In this document: one piece after another, positions 1-9,978 of the stretch
Numbering within the stretch: the stretch's first letter is position 1
Layout of the letters: every line of letters begins with the position of its first letter
From: Nymphaea colorata
Taxonomy: Eukaryota > Streptophyta > Magnoliopsida > Nymphaeales > Nymphaeaceae
Length of the DNA stretch: 64,000 nt
Direction: 5' to 3'
Assembly: GCF_008831285.2 (NCBI RefSeq)
Contig: NC_045139.1
Coordinates: forward strand, 27,061,308-27,125,307
Made by a program: the position numbers and the translations under genes
Notes under the pieces: generated by a model
What the model saw: the letters and a program-made list of their open reading frames with translations, nothing else
Databases searched by the model: none
Told to the model about the DNA's origin: nothing

Positions 1-475
1 ATTAAAAAATATTAAAAAATCAGAAAAAATAGGAAAAAAATCATTAAAAATTTGAAAAAATAAACAAAAAATCAGAAATCAAGAAAAAAGTTTTCAAATA
101 TCAAAAAGATCATCATACATAAGGAACATTCATGTGTATCGACAACACATTCAAAAATAAGAAATCAGATATCCAAAATAACATAATAAGCATCCATCAC
201 AATTTTAAACTTGAAAATTTTATAGAAACTTAGGACTTAGAGTCTTAGGACTTGGAGTCTTAGGACTTAGAATACATCACAATTTCATAAGTTCAAAACA
301 TATAGTTATCAACTTTCATGATTCAACGATAATATCTCCCCAAATCGATGAATCCTCGGTTATTTTTTTATGAAAATGGGCAAAAACTCTCTCTCTCTCA
401 TGTCTTTTGGAGTCTTTAAATACAAGAAGAAAGAGAGGGAGGAGTGTTTAAACTTTAAAAATTAAAAAAATTTGG
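1..475. other. A-rich anonymous sequence
   Basis: Low-complexity A-rich DNA with no gene seen. A short tandem repeat with a period near 14 bp (core TTAGGACTTAGAGTC) lies at about 231-275. The first 100 bases resemble, in reverse complement, the T-rich stretch at 7780-7860, and both sit next to GTATCG-type palindromes, so this may be the outer part of the same repeat family. Confidence 0.5.
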
Positions 476-482
476 TGTTTTT

Positions 483-1612
483 CCCCGTATCATACGATAC
501 GGGGGTGTATTGCCCGTACAGTACGATACGGGCGATACGCTTACGATACACGAGCGTATCGTGTATCATAAGCGTATCGTATAGGTTTTTTAGACCTATA
601 TATGGATAACATTGCATAATAGAATACATACAAGTACACAACAGTAACAATACATATAACTACATAACCATACTAGTGTATACATATAACAGGCATCGCA
701 TTACTACATATTATATAACAGGTTGATGCAATACTATATAACAGGTATAACAGACTGTATATAACAGTACATACATATAACAGGAACAAGTTGTATTACA
801 ATACACATAACAGGTATAACAGCAGGTATTATATATAAAAAAACAAACTAACAGTACGTAATAGGTAAGCAGACATTAACAGTATTATAACAAATTAATA
901 ATACATATAACAGGTATTTCAATACATGTAACATGCATAACATCAGGCAATATAACAAAATAGACTAACAGTACATAATAGTATATACATATAAGTTCAT
1001 AACCGGTATAACAGATTAACAATACATATAATCATAGTTAATATCTCGGAGTTTTAAACGGTGAGGTTTTTCTTGGGTATAATATGACGAGCCTGAAAAA
1101 AACGGGAAAAATACGATAAATTTTTAAAAGTTTTAAAAAACTAAAAATGGGGGAAAATAAAATGAGTGAGAAAACTAATAACACAGGTATCACAAGATAA
1201 GTAGATTTGCAACAAATAAAAAATAGAAAATGAAAAAAAAAAGGTTTGGCATTAAAAAAAGTGAGAAAAAAAATGCGAAAAAAACGCATTTTTTCATTTT
1301 TAACGTTTTTTTCAAAAATACGCGTTTTCTTAAAGTTTTAAACAGCCATTTAATTCATCACATTTTTTTCGCATTTTTTTCAAAAAAAATTGTTCTTTGT
1401 GACTATGTTTCATCTGCTTGGACACAGCGTTATCCGTATCGCACAATCGGGCCCGTATCGTGCGATACGTATCATATAAGTTTGAAAAACAAAAACATAC
1501 GCCTATGATACACGATACACTTGTGTATCGTAGGCGTATCGGCTATATCGTGCGATACGGGAGCCGTATCGTACGATACGCCGCGAGATACCCCCGTATC
1601 GTACGATACAAG
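483..1612. repeat. Foldback-like repeat with GTATCG palindromic arms
   Basis: Two arms of about 100-118 bp (483-583 and about 1495-1612) match each other in inverted orientation. Reading arm 2 backwards gives the same order of blocks as arm 1: a GTATC-TACGATACGGGGGT block, then a GATACGC-TACGATACAC block, then GTATCGTGTATCATA-GCGTAT. Each arm is also internally palindromic; CGTATCGTACGATACG at 1565-1580 is a perfect 16-bp palindrome. The 0.9 kb between the arms is an ATAACAGG-rich array and A/T-rich DNA with no coding capacity. It could be a non-autonomous foldback transposon or a satellite-like dispersed repeat. I see no clean target-site duplication, so the ends are approximate. Confidence 0.5.
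600..1035. repeat. Degenerate ATAACAGG short-period repeat
   Basis: The words ACATATAACAGG, GGTATAACAG and AGTACATA recur at irregular 10-30 bp spacing throughout. The array fills the left half of the interior of the foldback repeat and looks like a decayed tandem array. No gene is visible in it. Confidence 0.55.
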
Positions 1613-1679
1613 GATAAAATTATTTTTTTTGGTTTTTTACAAAAAAAAAAATTTCTCCCTCTTTCTAAACATGTCTAAA

Positions 1680-2164
1680 AGTTGTCAGAGGGGAAAGTTT
1701 TTCTTTCGTCTCGTTCCTTCCTCCACTCCTATCAAAGTCTGACCAATAGAATGGACTTGATCAGTGAGGTCCTCGCGTCCCGGGTCTGTCAGCCCCAGTT
1801 TGCTAGCCTTGGTTCGCGAGTCATAGTTGTCCGATCAAGAACGAGTGCAGTGACTCAACGGCCAAAACACAATTCGATAGCACTCCAAGCATTGGAAGAT
1901 GAGTCCGTACCGCACATCAAGATGACGCTCATATGCAGCACGTTTCACATTGTCAGGTTCCTCGAAAACGGAAATCGAGACTAACCGTAGCGTACCAACG
2001 CAGGTACTCAAGATGCAATTCCAACCATTTGGTGAAAAGGCTCTCGAAGAACTCGTCGTCTCCACCAGGTGGGCAGCAACCTATCTACCTTCGCTTTCGC
2101 GAACTTCGGCCCTACCCTACCTACCTTGATAGGCGTTCCAAACCTGACCAACTATCAAGCCTAT
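1680..2164. other. Unassigned low-copy-looking segment, left flank of Copia insertion
   Basis: Base composition here is balanced, unlike the A/T-rich DNA to its left, and several short frames look mildly coding-like, but I recognise no protein. The Copia element interrupts it: the sequence resumes at 7422 after the duplicated CCTAT and continues in similar composition to about 7560. It may be an old gene or transposon fragment. Confidence 0.3.
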
Positions 2165-2328
2165 TGTTAAGACGGGTTTATACTCAGTATTAGGCTTGAA
2201 AGGGCACTTGTGTAATAATGTTTCTTTTAATGACTTTCTTGTAACTTATCCCTCTCCTCTAGTCTATATAAAGAGGAGTTAGGGATTCTTTTGACGTTAA
2301 TCAAAGATTAGTTCTCTTAACTTTATCA
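2165..2328 (+). repeat. 5' LTR of Copia element 1
   Basis: 164 bp, TG...CA termini. It is preceded by target duplication CCTAT and followed directly by the primer-binding site at 2329. It contains a TATA box, so it should carry the promoter for the genomic RNA. Confidence 0.95.
2265..2271 (+). promoter_or_regulatory. TATA box in the 5' LTR
   Basis: TATATAA lies 57 bp before the end of the LTR, in a pyrimidine-rich context. Its place in the LTR fits the core promoter of the element; the U3/R boundary would be some 25-35 bp downstream. The same box is present in the right LTR. Confidence 0.6.
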
Positions 2329-2340
2329 TGGTATCAGAGC
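2329..2340 (+). other. Primer-binding site, initiator-Met tRNA
   Basis: TGGTATCAGAGC begins at the base after the LTR. This is the standard Copia primer site complementary to the 3' end of plant initiator methionine tRNA, used to prime minus-strand DNA synthesis. Confidence 0.9.
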
Positions 2341-2377
2341 TCCAGCCGTCTCCTCCTCAGCGAGTTGTCGCCGACTG

Positions 2378-2730
2378 AGCGGCGCCGCCGCCGCCTCATC
2401 GGCGTCAGTCGCCGCCGCCGCCCTTTGCCGCCCTGTCCATTGCCGCCTCGCCCTTTGCCGCCCTGTCCATTGCCGCCTGATCCATCCCTGCTGCCCCTCG
2501 TCGCCCTACCCATTGTCTGCCTGCGCCGCCTCCGCCTGTGCCTCCTGCGCCCGTCCGCCTGCGCCCGTCTGCCTGCGCCGCCGCCTCCGCCTGTGCCTCT
2601 TGCGCCCGTCTGCCTGCGCCCGTCCGCCTGCGCCACCGCCGCCCGTCTGCCTGCGCCCGTCTCCCTGCGCCCGTCCTCCTGCGCCCGTCCGCCTGCGCCG
2701 CCGCCGCCCGTCTGCCTTCGCCGCCGCCTC
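2378..2730 (+). repeat. GC-rich tandem repeats in the Copia 1 leader
   Basis: The untranslated leader between primer site and gag is strikingly C/G-rich. It consists of a 27-bp-like unit (CCCTTTGCCGCCCTGTCC, about 2421-2480) followed by many variants of a 15-bp unit, CCGTCTGCCTGCGCC. Length and phase vary. Long Pro/Arg-rich frames appear in several registers on both strands, but these are a by-product of the repeats. The rest of the element is of ordinary composition. Confidence 0.75.
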
Positions 2731-3011
2731 AACGCTGATTTTTTTTTTCCTCTCTGCGTCTTTCCGCTGCATACTGTTCCGCCGCTGCTCTGCCCGTGGT
2801 TCTGCACGCTGATTTTCTTCTCACCGTCGTCTCTGGTATCTCTCTTCGTTCAGCTCTGCTGTTGCCTCTTCTCGCCGATCGGACTTCTGGATTGCTACCT
2901 GCGTTAACTACATATTGCTTCATGATCAGCATGTTGTCTTTTGATATGTGATTGTATTCTTTTGCCTGCACTTCCTATTCCGTGGCTCGGTTTCCTCCTT
3001 TGTGTTGAAAG

Positions 3012-6000
3012 ATGTCTGAAATTAGTAGTGGCGCTAATACCTCTTCCTTTGTATCGTCGGGAGAGATGAAGAGTTCCCCATTTTCCAGCATTATCACCAA
3101 AATGGATGGGGGTAATTACGAGATGTGGGCCATGCAAGTAAAAAGAACTTTGATCGCCCATGAGAAGGAACATCTCATATTGGAGCCCGAGCCCGTACAG
3201 AAGGTAGGAAAATATACTACTTGGTTTAAAGATAATTCATTGGTTATGGTATGGATTGTTGGTACTCTCTCACAAGAAATTGCAAATGAAGTCTTGCACA
3301 AGGACAGTGCAAAGGATATGTGGGATTCCCTTGCTGCCACTTATTCACAGGCAAGAAATGAAACGCGCATTATGCAGCTTCATCATGATATCCATCAGAT
3401 GCGCCAAGATGGCAGACCTCTTCACACTTATTATTCTAGTCTCAAGTCCATGTTTGAGAGACTGAATAGCTACTTTCCCGCATGCAAGTGTGAACAACAA
3501 AAGGCATACAGAGATATGCTTATGGTAGGGGTCTTTCTTTCTGGTTTAGACTCTGTTTATGAATCCGCAAAGAACCAAATGCTTACTAGTCCCTCGATTC
3601 CTCCTATTGATGAGGCTTACAGTAGGCTCAGCAGAATTCCGATCTCTGCATCGACTGTTCCTGATACCACTTCTGCTATGCTTGCTACTCGTGGCAGAGG
3701 AGGACCCTTTTTTGCCAGAGGAAGAGGGGGCCGTGGCCGTGGCAATACCCCTTCGCGCCCTGTATGTCAGTTTTGTCACCGCATTGGTCATACTGTGGAT
3801 AAGTGTTGGCAGAAACATGGTCGTCCAGCTTTTGCAAATCAGACTGTATCTACTGATTCTCCTGAGCAGCCTAAGCCTCAGCACATGGTATCCTCCAGTG
3901 AGTTGCATGTAGATGACATTCTCTCTCAGTTGAGGCACTTGATTGGCGACAGCGCCCATCCATCCCCTGGTCCGACCACTTCTACTGTTCCTACCGCTGC
4001 GAGTGCTTCTTCATCTGGTATGTATTCTGCTTGTACAGTCTGCTCTCCTCCTGACACTACAGATTGGCTTATTGATTCTGGTGCATCGACACATCTCTGT
4101 GGGGATAAGATGCAATTCACCTCTTACGTCCCTACTCCACCGGGTCGTTCGGTTATTCTAGCAGATGGAAAAGATTCACCAGTTGTTGGACATGGAGAGG
4201 TCCAACTTACTTCATCATTGCCGCTGCAGCACGTTCTTCATGCACCAGAATTCCCCCATAGCCTACTTTCTATCAGTCAGATTACCAGAGAATTAAATTG
4301 TCGTGCTATATTTGACTCTTCCTCTCTTGTGTTTCAGGATATACTGACGGGCAGGGTGATTGGCAGTGGCCGTGAACAGGGAGGTCTCTACAGGCTAGTG
4401 CACTCCTTTCCCTTTGCTGGATCTACCTCGTCGGGGTCGTCCTCATCCTCGGCTTATACTTGGCATTTACGTTTTGGACATCTCCCGTTTCAGAAACTGC
4501 TGCATGTTCTCCCTCAGCTGTCTCATAAGTCGTCTTTTCAATGTGAGTCTTGTCAGTTAGGCAAACACCATCGGTCATCCTTTCCTCCGCGGTCTAGTAG
4601 AAGTAGCCACTCTGTGTTTGAGTTACTTCATTTTGATGTTTGGGGCCCGAGTCGTACTCCTGACCTTCAGGGTCATCGGTATTATCTTGTTGCTGTTGAT
4701 GATTACAGTCGTGTTAGTTGGGTTTTTCTTATGAAACACAAATCTGAAGCGGGTCATGTAATCAAAAATTTTATCAATGAAATTCTGACTCAGTTTGATA
4801 CTTGTGTCAAGATTGTGCGCTCTGACAATGCTCTTGAGTTCTGTGCTTCCTCTTTAGAACAATTTTTCAGGGATAAGGGTATCATTCACCAAACTTCTTG
4901 TGCCTATACCTCTCAACAAAACGGGGTTGCTGAAAGAAAACACCGCCATATTCTTGATGTCGCCAGAACCATTATCATACACAGCCATGTTCCCCATTCT
5001 TATTGGGGAGATGCTGTTCTTACAGCATGCTATCTTATTAATCGCATGCCGTCATCCGTGTTGGGAGATCTTATTCCTTTCTCTGTTCTTTTTCCTGACA
5101 GAGAATTGTTTTCTGTTGCACCTCGTATTTTTGGATGTGTTGCCTTTGTTCAGTTACTTGGTCCTGGGCGAGATAAGTTATCCCCTCGGGCTATCAAAAC
5201 GATCTTTGTTGGTTATTCCCGCACTCAAAAGGGATATCGTTGTTATGATCCTTCTACTCGTCGATATTATGTGAGTGCTGATGTTACATTTTTTGAGTCC
5301 ACCTCTTATTTCTCTCCCAATGGAACTCAATTAAGGGTGCCTGAATTTAGTGATGAAGTCCACCTTCCTTTACCTCTCATGAGTTATCCACAACCCGTTG
5401 CTTCGCGTTTTGGGGCTATCTACCAACGTCGCACTAAACCTGTTCAACCTGCCCCCTGTGCTCCTGTGCCTTCACCCAGCATGCCCAAGGTACTTCCTGA
5501 ACACACAAATCCTGCTGACCATTCTTTATGTGATGATGCCACAGGGGACTCTCCAGAGCATGCTACTGGTCCTCATATTAATGAACTTGATATGCCTATT
5601 GCTCAAAGGAAAGGCAAACGCAGTTGCACTATGCATCCTCTCTCTGGTCATTTGTCCATGGCTCGACTCACTCCTACTTACCGCCAGTTTGTCAAGGGAC
5701 TGTCGGCTGTAGCTCTTCCACAGACTCCTATGGACGCTCTTTCTGATCCCAAATGGGCCGCAGCTATGCAAGAAGAGATGGATGCCCTTCAGTCTAGAGG
5801 CACCTGGACACTAGTTACTCCTTCATCTGATGCAGCTATTGTTGGTTGTCGATGGGTATTTACTGTTAAATACAGAGCAGATGGCAGCATTGAGAGATAT
5901 AAGGCTCGCTTGGTTGCAAAAGGCTATACTCAGACTTATGGGGTTGATTATTATGATACCTTCTCTCCTGTGGCACGACATGCTTCTTTACGGGTTCTTC

Positions 6001-7250
6001 TCGCTGTTGCCGTCAGCAAGAATTGGTCTCTATCACAGCTTGATGTCAAAAATGTCTTTCTGTATGGTGACCTACATGAAGAAGTGTATATGCAGCAACC
6101 ACCAGGGTTTGTTGCTGAGGGGGAGTGTCAGAAAGTGTGTAGATTGAGAAAGGCAATTTATGGTCTGAAACAAAGTCCTCGAGCTTGGTTTCAAAAATTA
6201 TCAGAGAATATTGAGTATGAGGGCTTCAGACGTTCTTCGGCTGATCATTCCCTTTTTGTCAAGAAAACTTCTACAGGTACAGTGATAGTTCTTGTCTATG
6301 TTGATGATATCATTGTTACAGGGGATGATATTCAGGGGATTTCCAACATCAAGGGCGTCCTTGGACGACACTTTGTCACCAAGGATCTTGGTGAGCTACG
6401 CTATTTCCTAGGTATTGAGTTTGCCAGAAATCAGAAGGGTCTTATCATGTGCCAAAGGAAATACGTTACTGATGTCTTGCAAGAGACAGGTATGCTAGGA
6501 TGTCGACCTGCCTCTACACCCATGGACATCAATACTCGCTTGTATGATGATGATACTGAAGATGTTGATGCTAGACAATATAGAGGGATTGTTGGGAAGC
6601 TCCTATATATCACTGTTACTCGACCTGATATTGCCTATGCTGTCAGCAGAGTGAGTCAATTTATGGATAAGCCCAAGAAAGTCCATTGGGATGCTGCCAT
6701 GATGATTCTCAGGTATCTGAAAAATTCACCAGGAATGGGACTCTTCTTTCAAAATGGTACATCTCTCACTATATCTGTGTATGTTGATGCTGATTATGCG
6801 GGATGTCACCTTGACAGAAAATCCACTACTGGGTTTTGTGTGTTTATTGGATCCAACTTGGTTACATGGAAGAGTAAGAAACAGACAGTGGTTGCCAGAT
6901 CAAGTGCAGAATCTGAGTATAGAGCTATGGCTCAGGCTACTGCTGAAGTTATGTGGGTTAGATCTCTGATGTTGGATCTTACTGTGGAAGTGCCTCTTCC
7001 TATGCAATTGTTAGGTGATAACAAAGCTGCTCTGTTTATTGCTAATAATCCTGCTTTCCATGAGAGAACCAAGCATGTTGAAGTAGATTGTCACTATACC
7101 AGAGACATGATTCAAAAGGGGTTTGTAAGCACCTCCCATATTTCAACTACAGGGCAAACTGCTGATATTTTTACTAAAGCTCTTGCAAGAGGACCATTCC
7201 AAAGTTGTTGTTCCAAGTTGAGCTTGTTTGACATATACGCTCCAACTTGA
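3012..7250 (+). CDS. Copia Gag-Pol polyprotein, intact
   Basis: 1412 codons in one frame. The first ATG after the leader (3012) gives a normal Gag N-terminus (UBN2/retrotran_gag type). Visible landmarks: zinc knuckle CQFCHRIGHTVDKC at residues 252-265; aspartic protease DSGAS at 355-359; GAG-pre-integrase His/Cys region from about W484 to C514; integrase catalytic triad D542, D605, E641 with 35 residues between the last two; reverse transcriptase with YVDD at 1096-1099; RNase H with DAD at 1259-1261 and the SSAESEYRAMA block after it. The stop codon abuts the polypurine tract. Length and domain order are normal for Copia and no catalytic residue is missing. The protein would assemble particles, copy the RNA and integrate the DNA. 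Gag and Pol share one frame with no slip or stop between them. Confidence 0.95.
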   Translation: MSEISSGANTSSFVSSGEMKSSPFSSIITKMDGGNYEMWAMQVKRTLIAHEKEHLILEPEPVQKVGKYTTWFKDNSLVMVWIVGTLSQEIANEVLHKDSAKDMWDSLAATYSQARNETRIMQLHHDIHQMRQDGRPLHTYYSSLKSMFERLNSYFPACKCEQQKAYRDMLMVGVFLSGLDSVYESAKNQMLTSPSIPPIDEAYSRLSRIPISASTVPDTTSAMLATRGRGGPFFARGRGGRGRGNTPSRPVCQFCHRIGHTVDKCWQKHGRPAFANQTVSTDSPEQPKPQHMVSSSELHVDDILSQLRHLIGDSAHPSPGPTTSTVPTAASASSSGMYSACTVCSPPDTTDWLIDSGASTHLCGDKMQFTSYVPTPPGRSVILADGKDSPVVGHGEVQLTSSLPLQHVLHAPEFPHSLLSISQITRELNCRAIFDSSSLVFQDILTGRVIGSGREQGGLYRLVHSFPFAGSTSSGSSSSSAYTWHLRFGHLPFQKLLHVLPQLSHKSSFQCESCQLGKHHRSSFPPRSSRSSHSVFELLHFDVWGPSRTPDLQGHRYYLVAVDDYSRVSWVFLMKHKSEAGHVIKNFINEILTQFDTCVKIVRSDNALEFCASSLEQFFRDKGIIHQTSCAYTSQQNGVAERKHRHILDVARTIIIHSHVPHSYWGDAVLTACYLINRMPSSVLGDLIPFSVLFPDRELFSVAPRIFGCVAFVQLLGPGRDKLSPRAIKTIFVGYSRTQKGYRCYDPSTRRYYVSADVTFFESTSYFSPNGTQLRVPEFSDEVHLPLPLMSYPQPVASRFGAIYQRRTKPVQPAPCAPVPSPSMPKVLPEHTNPADHSLCDDATGDSPEHATGPHINELDMPIAQRKGKRSCTMHPLSGHLSMARLTPTYRQFVKGLSAVALPQTPMDALSDPKWAAAMQEEMDALQSRGTWTLVTPSSDAAIVGCRWVFTVKYRADGSIERYKARLVAKGYTQTYGVDYYDTFSPVARHASLRVLLAVAVSKNWSLSQLDVKNVFLYGDLHEEVYMQQPPGFVAEGECQKVCRLRKAIYGLKQSPRAWFQKLSENIEYEGFRRSSADHSLFVKKTSTGTVIVLVYVDDIIVTGDDIQGISNIKGVLGRHFVTKDLGELRYFLGIEFARNQKGLIMCQRKYVTDVLQETGMLGCRPASTPMDINTRLYDDDTEDVDARQYRGIVGKLLYITVTRPDIAYAVSRVSQFMDKPKKVHWDAAMMILRYLKNSPGMGLFFQNGTSLTISVYVDADYAGCHLDRKSTTGFCVFIGSNLVTWKSKKQTVVARSSAESEYRAMAQATAEVMWVRSLMLDLTVEVPLPMQLLGDNKAALFIANNPAFHERTKHVEVDCHYTRDMIQKGFVSTSHISTTGQTADIFTKALARGPFQSCCSKLSLFDIYAPT

Positions 7251-7257
7251 GGGGGAG
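7248..7257 (+). other. Polypurine tract of Copia element 1
   Basis: TGAGGGGGAG directly precedes the TG of the right LTR and overlaps the gag-pol stop codon. This is the plus-strand priming site. Confidence 0.85.
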
Positions 7258-7421
7258 TGTTAAGACGGGTTTATACTCAGTATTAGGCTTGAAAGGGCAC
7301 TTGTGTAATAATGTTTCTTTTAATGACTTTCTTGTAACTTATCCCTCTCCTCTAGTCTATATAAAGAGGAGTTAGGGATTCTTTTGACGTTAATCAAAGA
7401 TTAGTTCTCTTAACTTTATCA
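7258..7421 (+). repeat. 3' LTR of Copia element 1
   Basis: 164 bp and identical to the left LTR in every position I compared. It is followed by the second CCTAT target duplication at 7422-7426. Confidence 0.95.
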
Positions 7422-7426
7422 CCTAT

Positions 7427-7964
7427 CACTCTCAAGGAGGGACGATCAGAATTCGTCAACGGATTCACTCTCTTGGATCACCCGTTTATGTGATAAATAG
7501 TCGATTTAGAGGAGAACGTGCTTGTCGATAAGAAGGTTTACTCATGGCCCATGGGCATGATGGGAACTTGATTGATGATAATCATAATATATTATTTGTT
7601 GCAAACTTGTAATGTAATCTAAAACACTTTAAAGTCAAAACTTTAAAGTTTTGATGGATGTTTCTTATGTTGTTATGAATTTCTTATTTGTCATTTCTAA
7701 ATGTTCAGTGTTGTTAATATATTATGGCTTATGAATGATGTGATGAGTTTTTTTTTAATATATATAAAACATCACTTTTTTAATTGATTTTTTTCTTTTC
7801 CTGATTTTACCGATTTTTTCTCTATTTTTTCTAATTTTTAAATATTTTTATGAATTAAAAAATTAATTCACGATACGTTACACTACGTTTACGATACGTT
7901 ACGATACAGTGTATAGGTCGGCCCGACCGATACACGATACGTTACGTCTTTTATAACATTGATG

Positions 7965-7965
<1 letters not shown>
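7427..7965. other. Right flank of Copia 1 with a GTATCG-type repeat
   Basis: 7427-7560 continues the segment interrupted by the Copia element. The rest is A/T-rich. At 7867-7945 there is another cluster of CGATACGTTACG-type words, including GGTCGGCCCGACCGATAC with its own palindrome, preceded by a T-rich stretch. It is related in style to the foldback repeat at 483-1612. No gene is seen. Confidence 0.5.

Positions 7966-8040
<75 letters not shown>
7966..8040. repeat. (AC)n-(AT)n compound microsatellite
   Basis: About 27 AC dinucleotides followed by about 11 AT dinucleotides, directly left of the pararetrovirus sequence. Confidence 0.95.
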
Positions 8041-8858
8041 CTAAAGTCTGATTCAGATACAGGAATTAGAAGACGTCTAATCAGAAAATCTGAATCACAC
8101 TATGCAAGCACAAGTTTTATAGTAAGAAACCATGCAGAGATAAAAAGAGGAAAAGCAAGAATGGTTATCAACTACATTCCTCTGAATAGTGTGACAGTGG
8201 ACATAAAATAGCCTTTACCCAACAAAGAAGGATTAATACAAAGGGCCGCCCAAGGAAAAATCTTCTCAAAGTTTGATTGCAAATCTGGGTATCACCAGAT
8301 TAAGGTTGCAAAACAAGATATACATAAAACAACCTTATACACTCCAATCGGATTGTATGAATGTCTGGTTATGCCATTTGGTCTCAAGAATGCGCCATCA
8401 CAATTCTAAAGACGAATGGATGAAATCTTTACAGGTTATGATTTTCATAATAAATTATATTGATGATTTTTTAATTGTCTCACAAACGGTAGAAGAATAT
8501 CTGCAGCACCTCAAGATCTTTGCTGAGATATGCATCAAACATGACATCGGATTATCAAAATCAAAAGACAAATTTCAAATGGCAAAACGAGAAATAGAAT
8601 TTCTCGTCATCAAAATCAAAGAAGGAAAAATCACAATGCAAGATCATGTTCTGAAGAAAATTGAACAATTCCCAAATCAGCTGGAAGATAAGTTGCAGTG
8701 CCAAAACTTTCTCGGATGCCTCAACTATGTTGGAAGTTATATTCAAAATCTATCACAAAAGGCACAGGCAGTTCGAAAAGTGATGAAGCAAGAGTCATAC
8801 GAATGGAATAAGGCTGCCACTGAAGCGGTAATCTCATTAAAAGAAGAATGCCAGAGAT

Positions 8859-9163
8859 TAGGCTTGGGCGTCGGGCCGGGCCACCGCTGGGCCGGGCCCG
8901 GGTCCGGGCCAGAAAAAACCTGGCCCGGGTCAGCCCGGCCCAGCCCGATTCGGCCCGTTTAGGATTAAAAAATAATTTTTTAATTTTAATAATATATATT
9001 TATTATTAACAAATATATGTTATATTTAAAAAATAATTTTTATTTTAAAATGGGTCGGGACGGGTTGGGCCCGAGCCGAGCCCGGGCTATTGGCCGGGCT
9101 GACTGGCCCGACGGGCCCAATCGAGCCGGACCTTAACCCGGCCCGGCCCGATACCCACCCTTA
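8859..9163. mobile_element. hAT-type miniature element, GGCC-rich ends, inside the viral remnant
   Basis: 305 bp flanked by a perfect 8-bp target duplication CCAGAGAT (8851-8858 and 9164-9171). The termini are TAGGCTTGGGCGTCGGGCC and, read inward from the other end, TAAGGGTGGGTATCGGGCC, an imperfect inverted repeat starting TAGG/TAAG as in hAT elements. The subterminal DNA is packed with GGGCCCGGGCC words on both sides of an A/T-rich core (about 8965-9050). No coding capacity. It inserted after the virus had integrated, because it splits viral sequence. Confidence 0.85.
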
Positions 9164-9486
9164 CCAGAGATTGCCAAATTTGGAACCAGCCTTCATCGGA
9201 CCTTTTGTCCTATCAACAGATGCTTCAAATGATACATGGGCAGTTGTTCTTCAAAAAAAGATGGCAATCAAGAAAAGGTATGCTTCTATACCAGCGAACA
9301 GTTCAAATCAAATGAAATCAATTACTGGCCTGCTCAAAAAGAAATCCTCGTGGCAATCAGAGGATTAGAAAAGTTCCATCCTTATTTGATTGGAGAAAAG
9401 TTTATCTTGAGAACAGATTTACAAAATCTGTAAAAAGAAAAATCACCAGTAGCCCAAAATTACAAAGATTTGCCTGGTGGCAACTT

Positions 9487-9978
9487 TTGCTATCTCAATA
9501 TGATTTTAGTATTGATCTTGTCAAAGGTGTACAACACTCTTTACCAGATGCACTCGCCAGAGAATGCAAAATGATGAGATCTACAGAAAGGCAATGGGAA
9601 GATTGGTTGGTGGATACGCCTGAGCGCAGATGGAAAGCTTGTCAGAAAATTAGAAAGTTGTATCCAGAATTTGCAGATGCCGCAAAAGGGAGATATCCAA
9701 ATCTGAATTTATATTATACTGTCGCAGGAAGGATTACATGCATTGTTAACAATCTCAAATGGACACTATTTGAAACAAAAATATTATCATGGGCCATCGA
9801 GCAAAACGTTTTGTATAACCTAATACTTCATCGACGACAATTATATGCTAAGAATGTTTCTAGAGAATTTTTAATTTTGTTGCATGACCAAGATGGGAAG
9901 AAGCACTTTGCAGGAAATTCCAGAGGATTAACTTCGTCGATTATCCAGAAGTTGCAATCTTCCAAGACGAAGAGCTAG
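9487..9978 (+). pseudogene. Pararetrovirus RNase H end and downstream polyprotein segment
   Basis: An open stretch of 163 codons. Its first 25 residues are the end of the viral RNase H (ending SLPDALARE). The remainder is a basic, Trp- and Lys-rich segment that I cannot assign to a named domain; it presumably belongs to the C-terminal part of the same polyprotein or a following viral frame. It lacks an independent start and stops at a TAG in sequence that reads on as viral-like to about 10160. Part of the same remnant as the polymerase region upstream. Confidence 0.55.

Larger units (their letters stand above)
2165..7421 (+). mobile_element. Complete Ty1/copia LTR retrotransposon, apparently very recent
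   Basis: A 5257-bp element with all the parts needed for retrotransposition. Two 164-bp LTRs (2165-2328 and 7258-7421) begin TGTTAAG and end TTTATCA and are identical base for base by eye. It is flanked by a perfect 5-bp target duplication, CCTAT (2160-2164 and 7422-7426). A primer-binding site complementary to the 3' end of initiator-Met tRNA follows the left LTR at once, and a purine tract precedes the right LTR. One uninterrupted 1412-codon frame encodes Gag, protease, integrase, reverse transcriptase and RNase H in the Copia order. LTR identity means insertion was recent, since the LTRs are made as copies of each other at integration. Confidence 0.95.

Noticed and set aside
2334-2907. Several Pro/Arg-rich open frames on both strands, up to 180 codons
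   Set aside because: They arise from the GC-rich tandem repeats of the Copia leader in every register; none has a normal start context or family resemblance.
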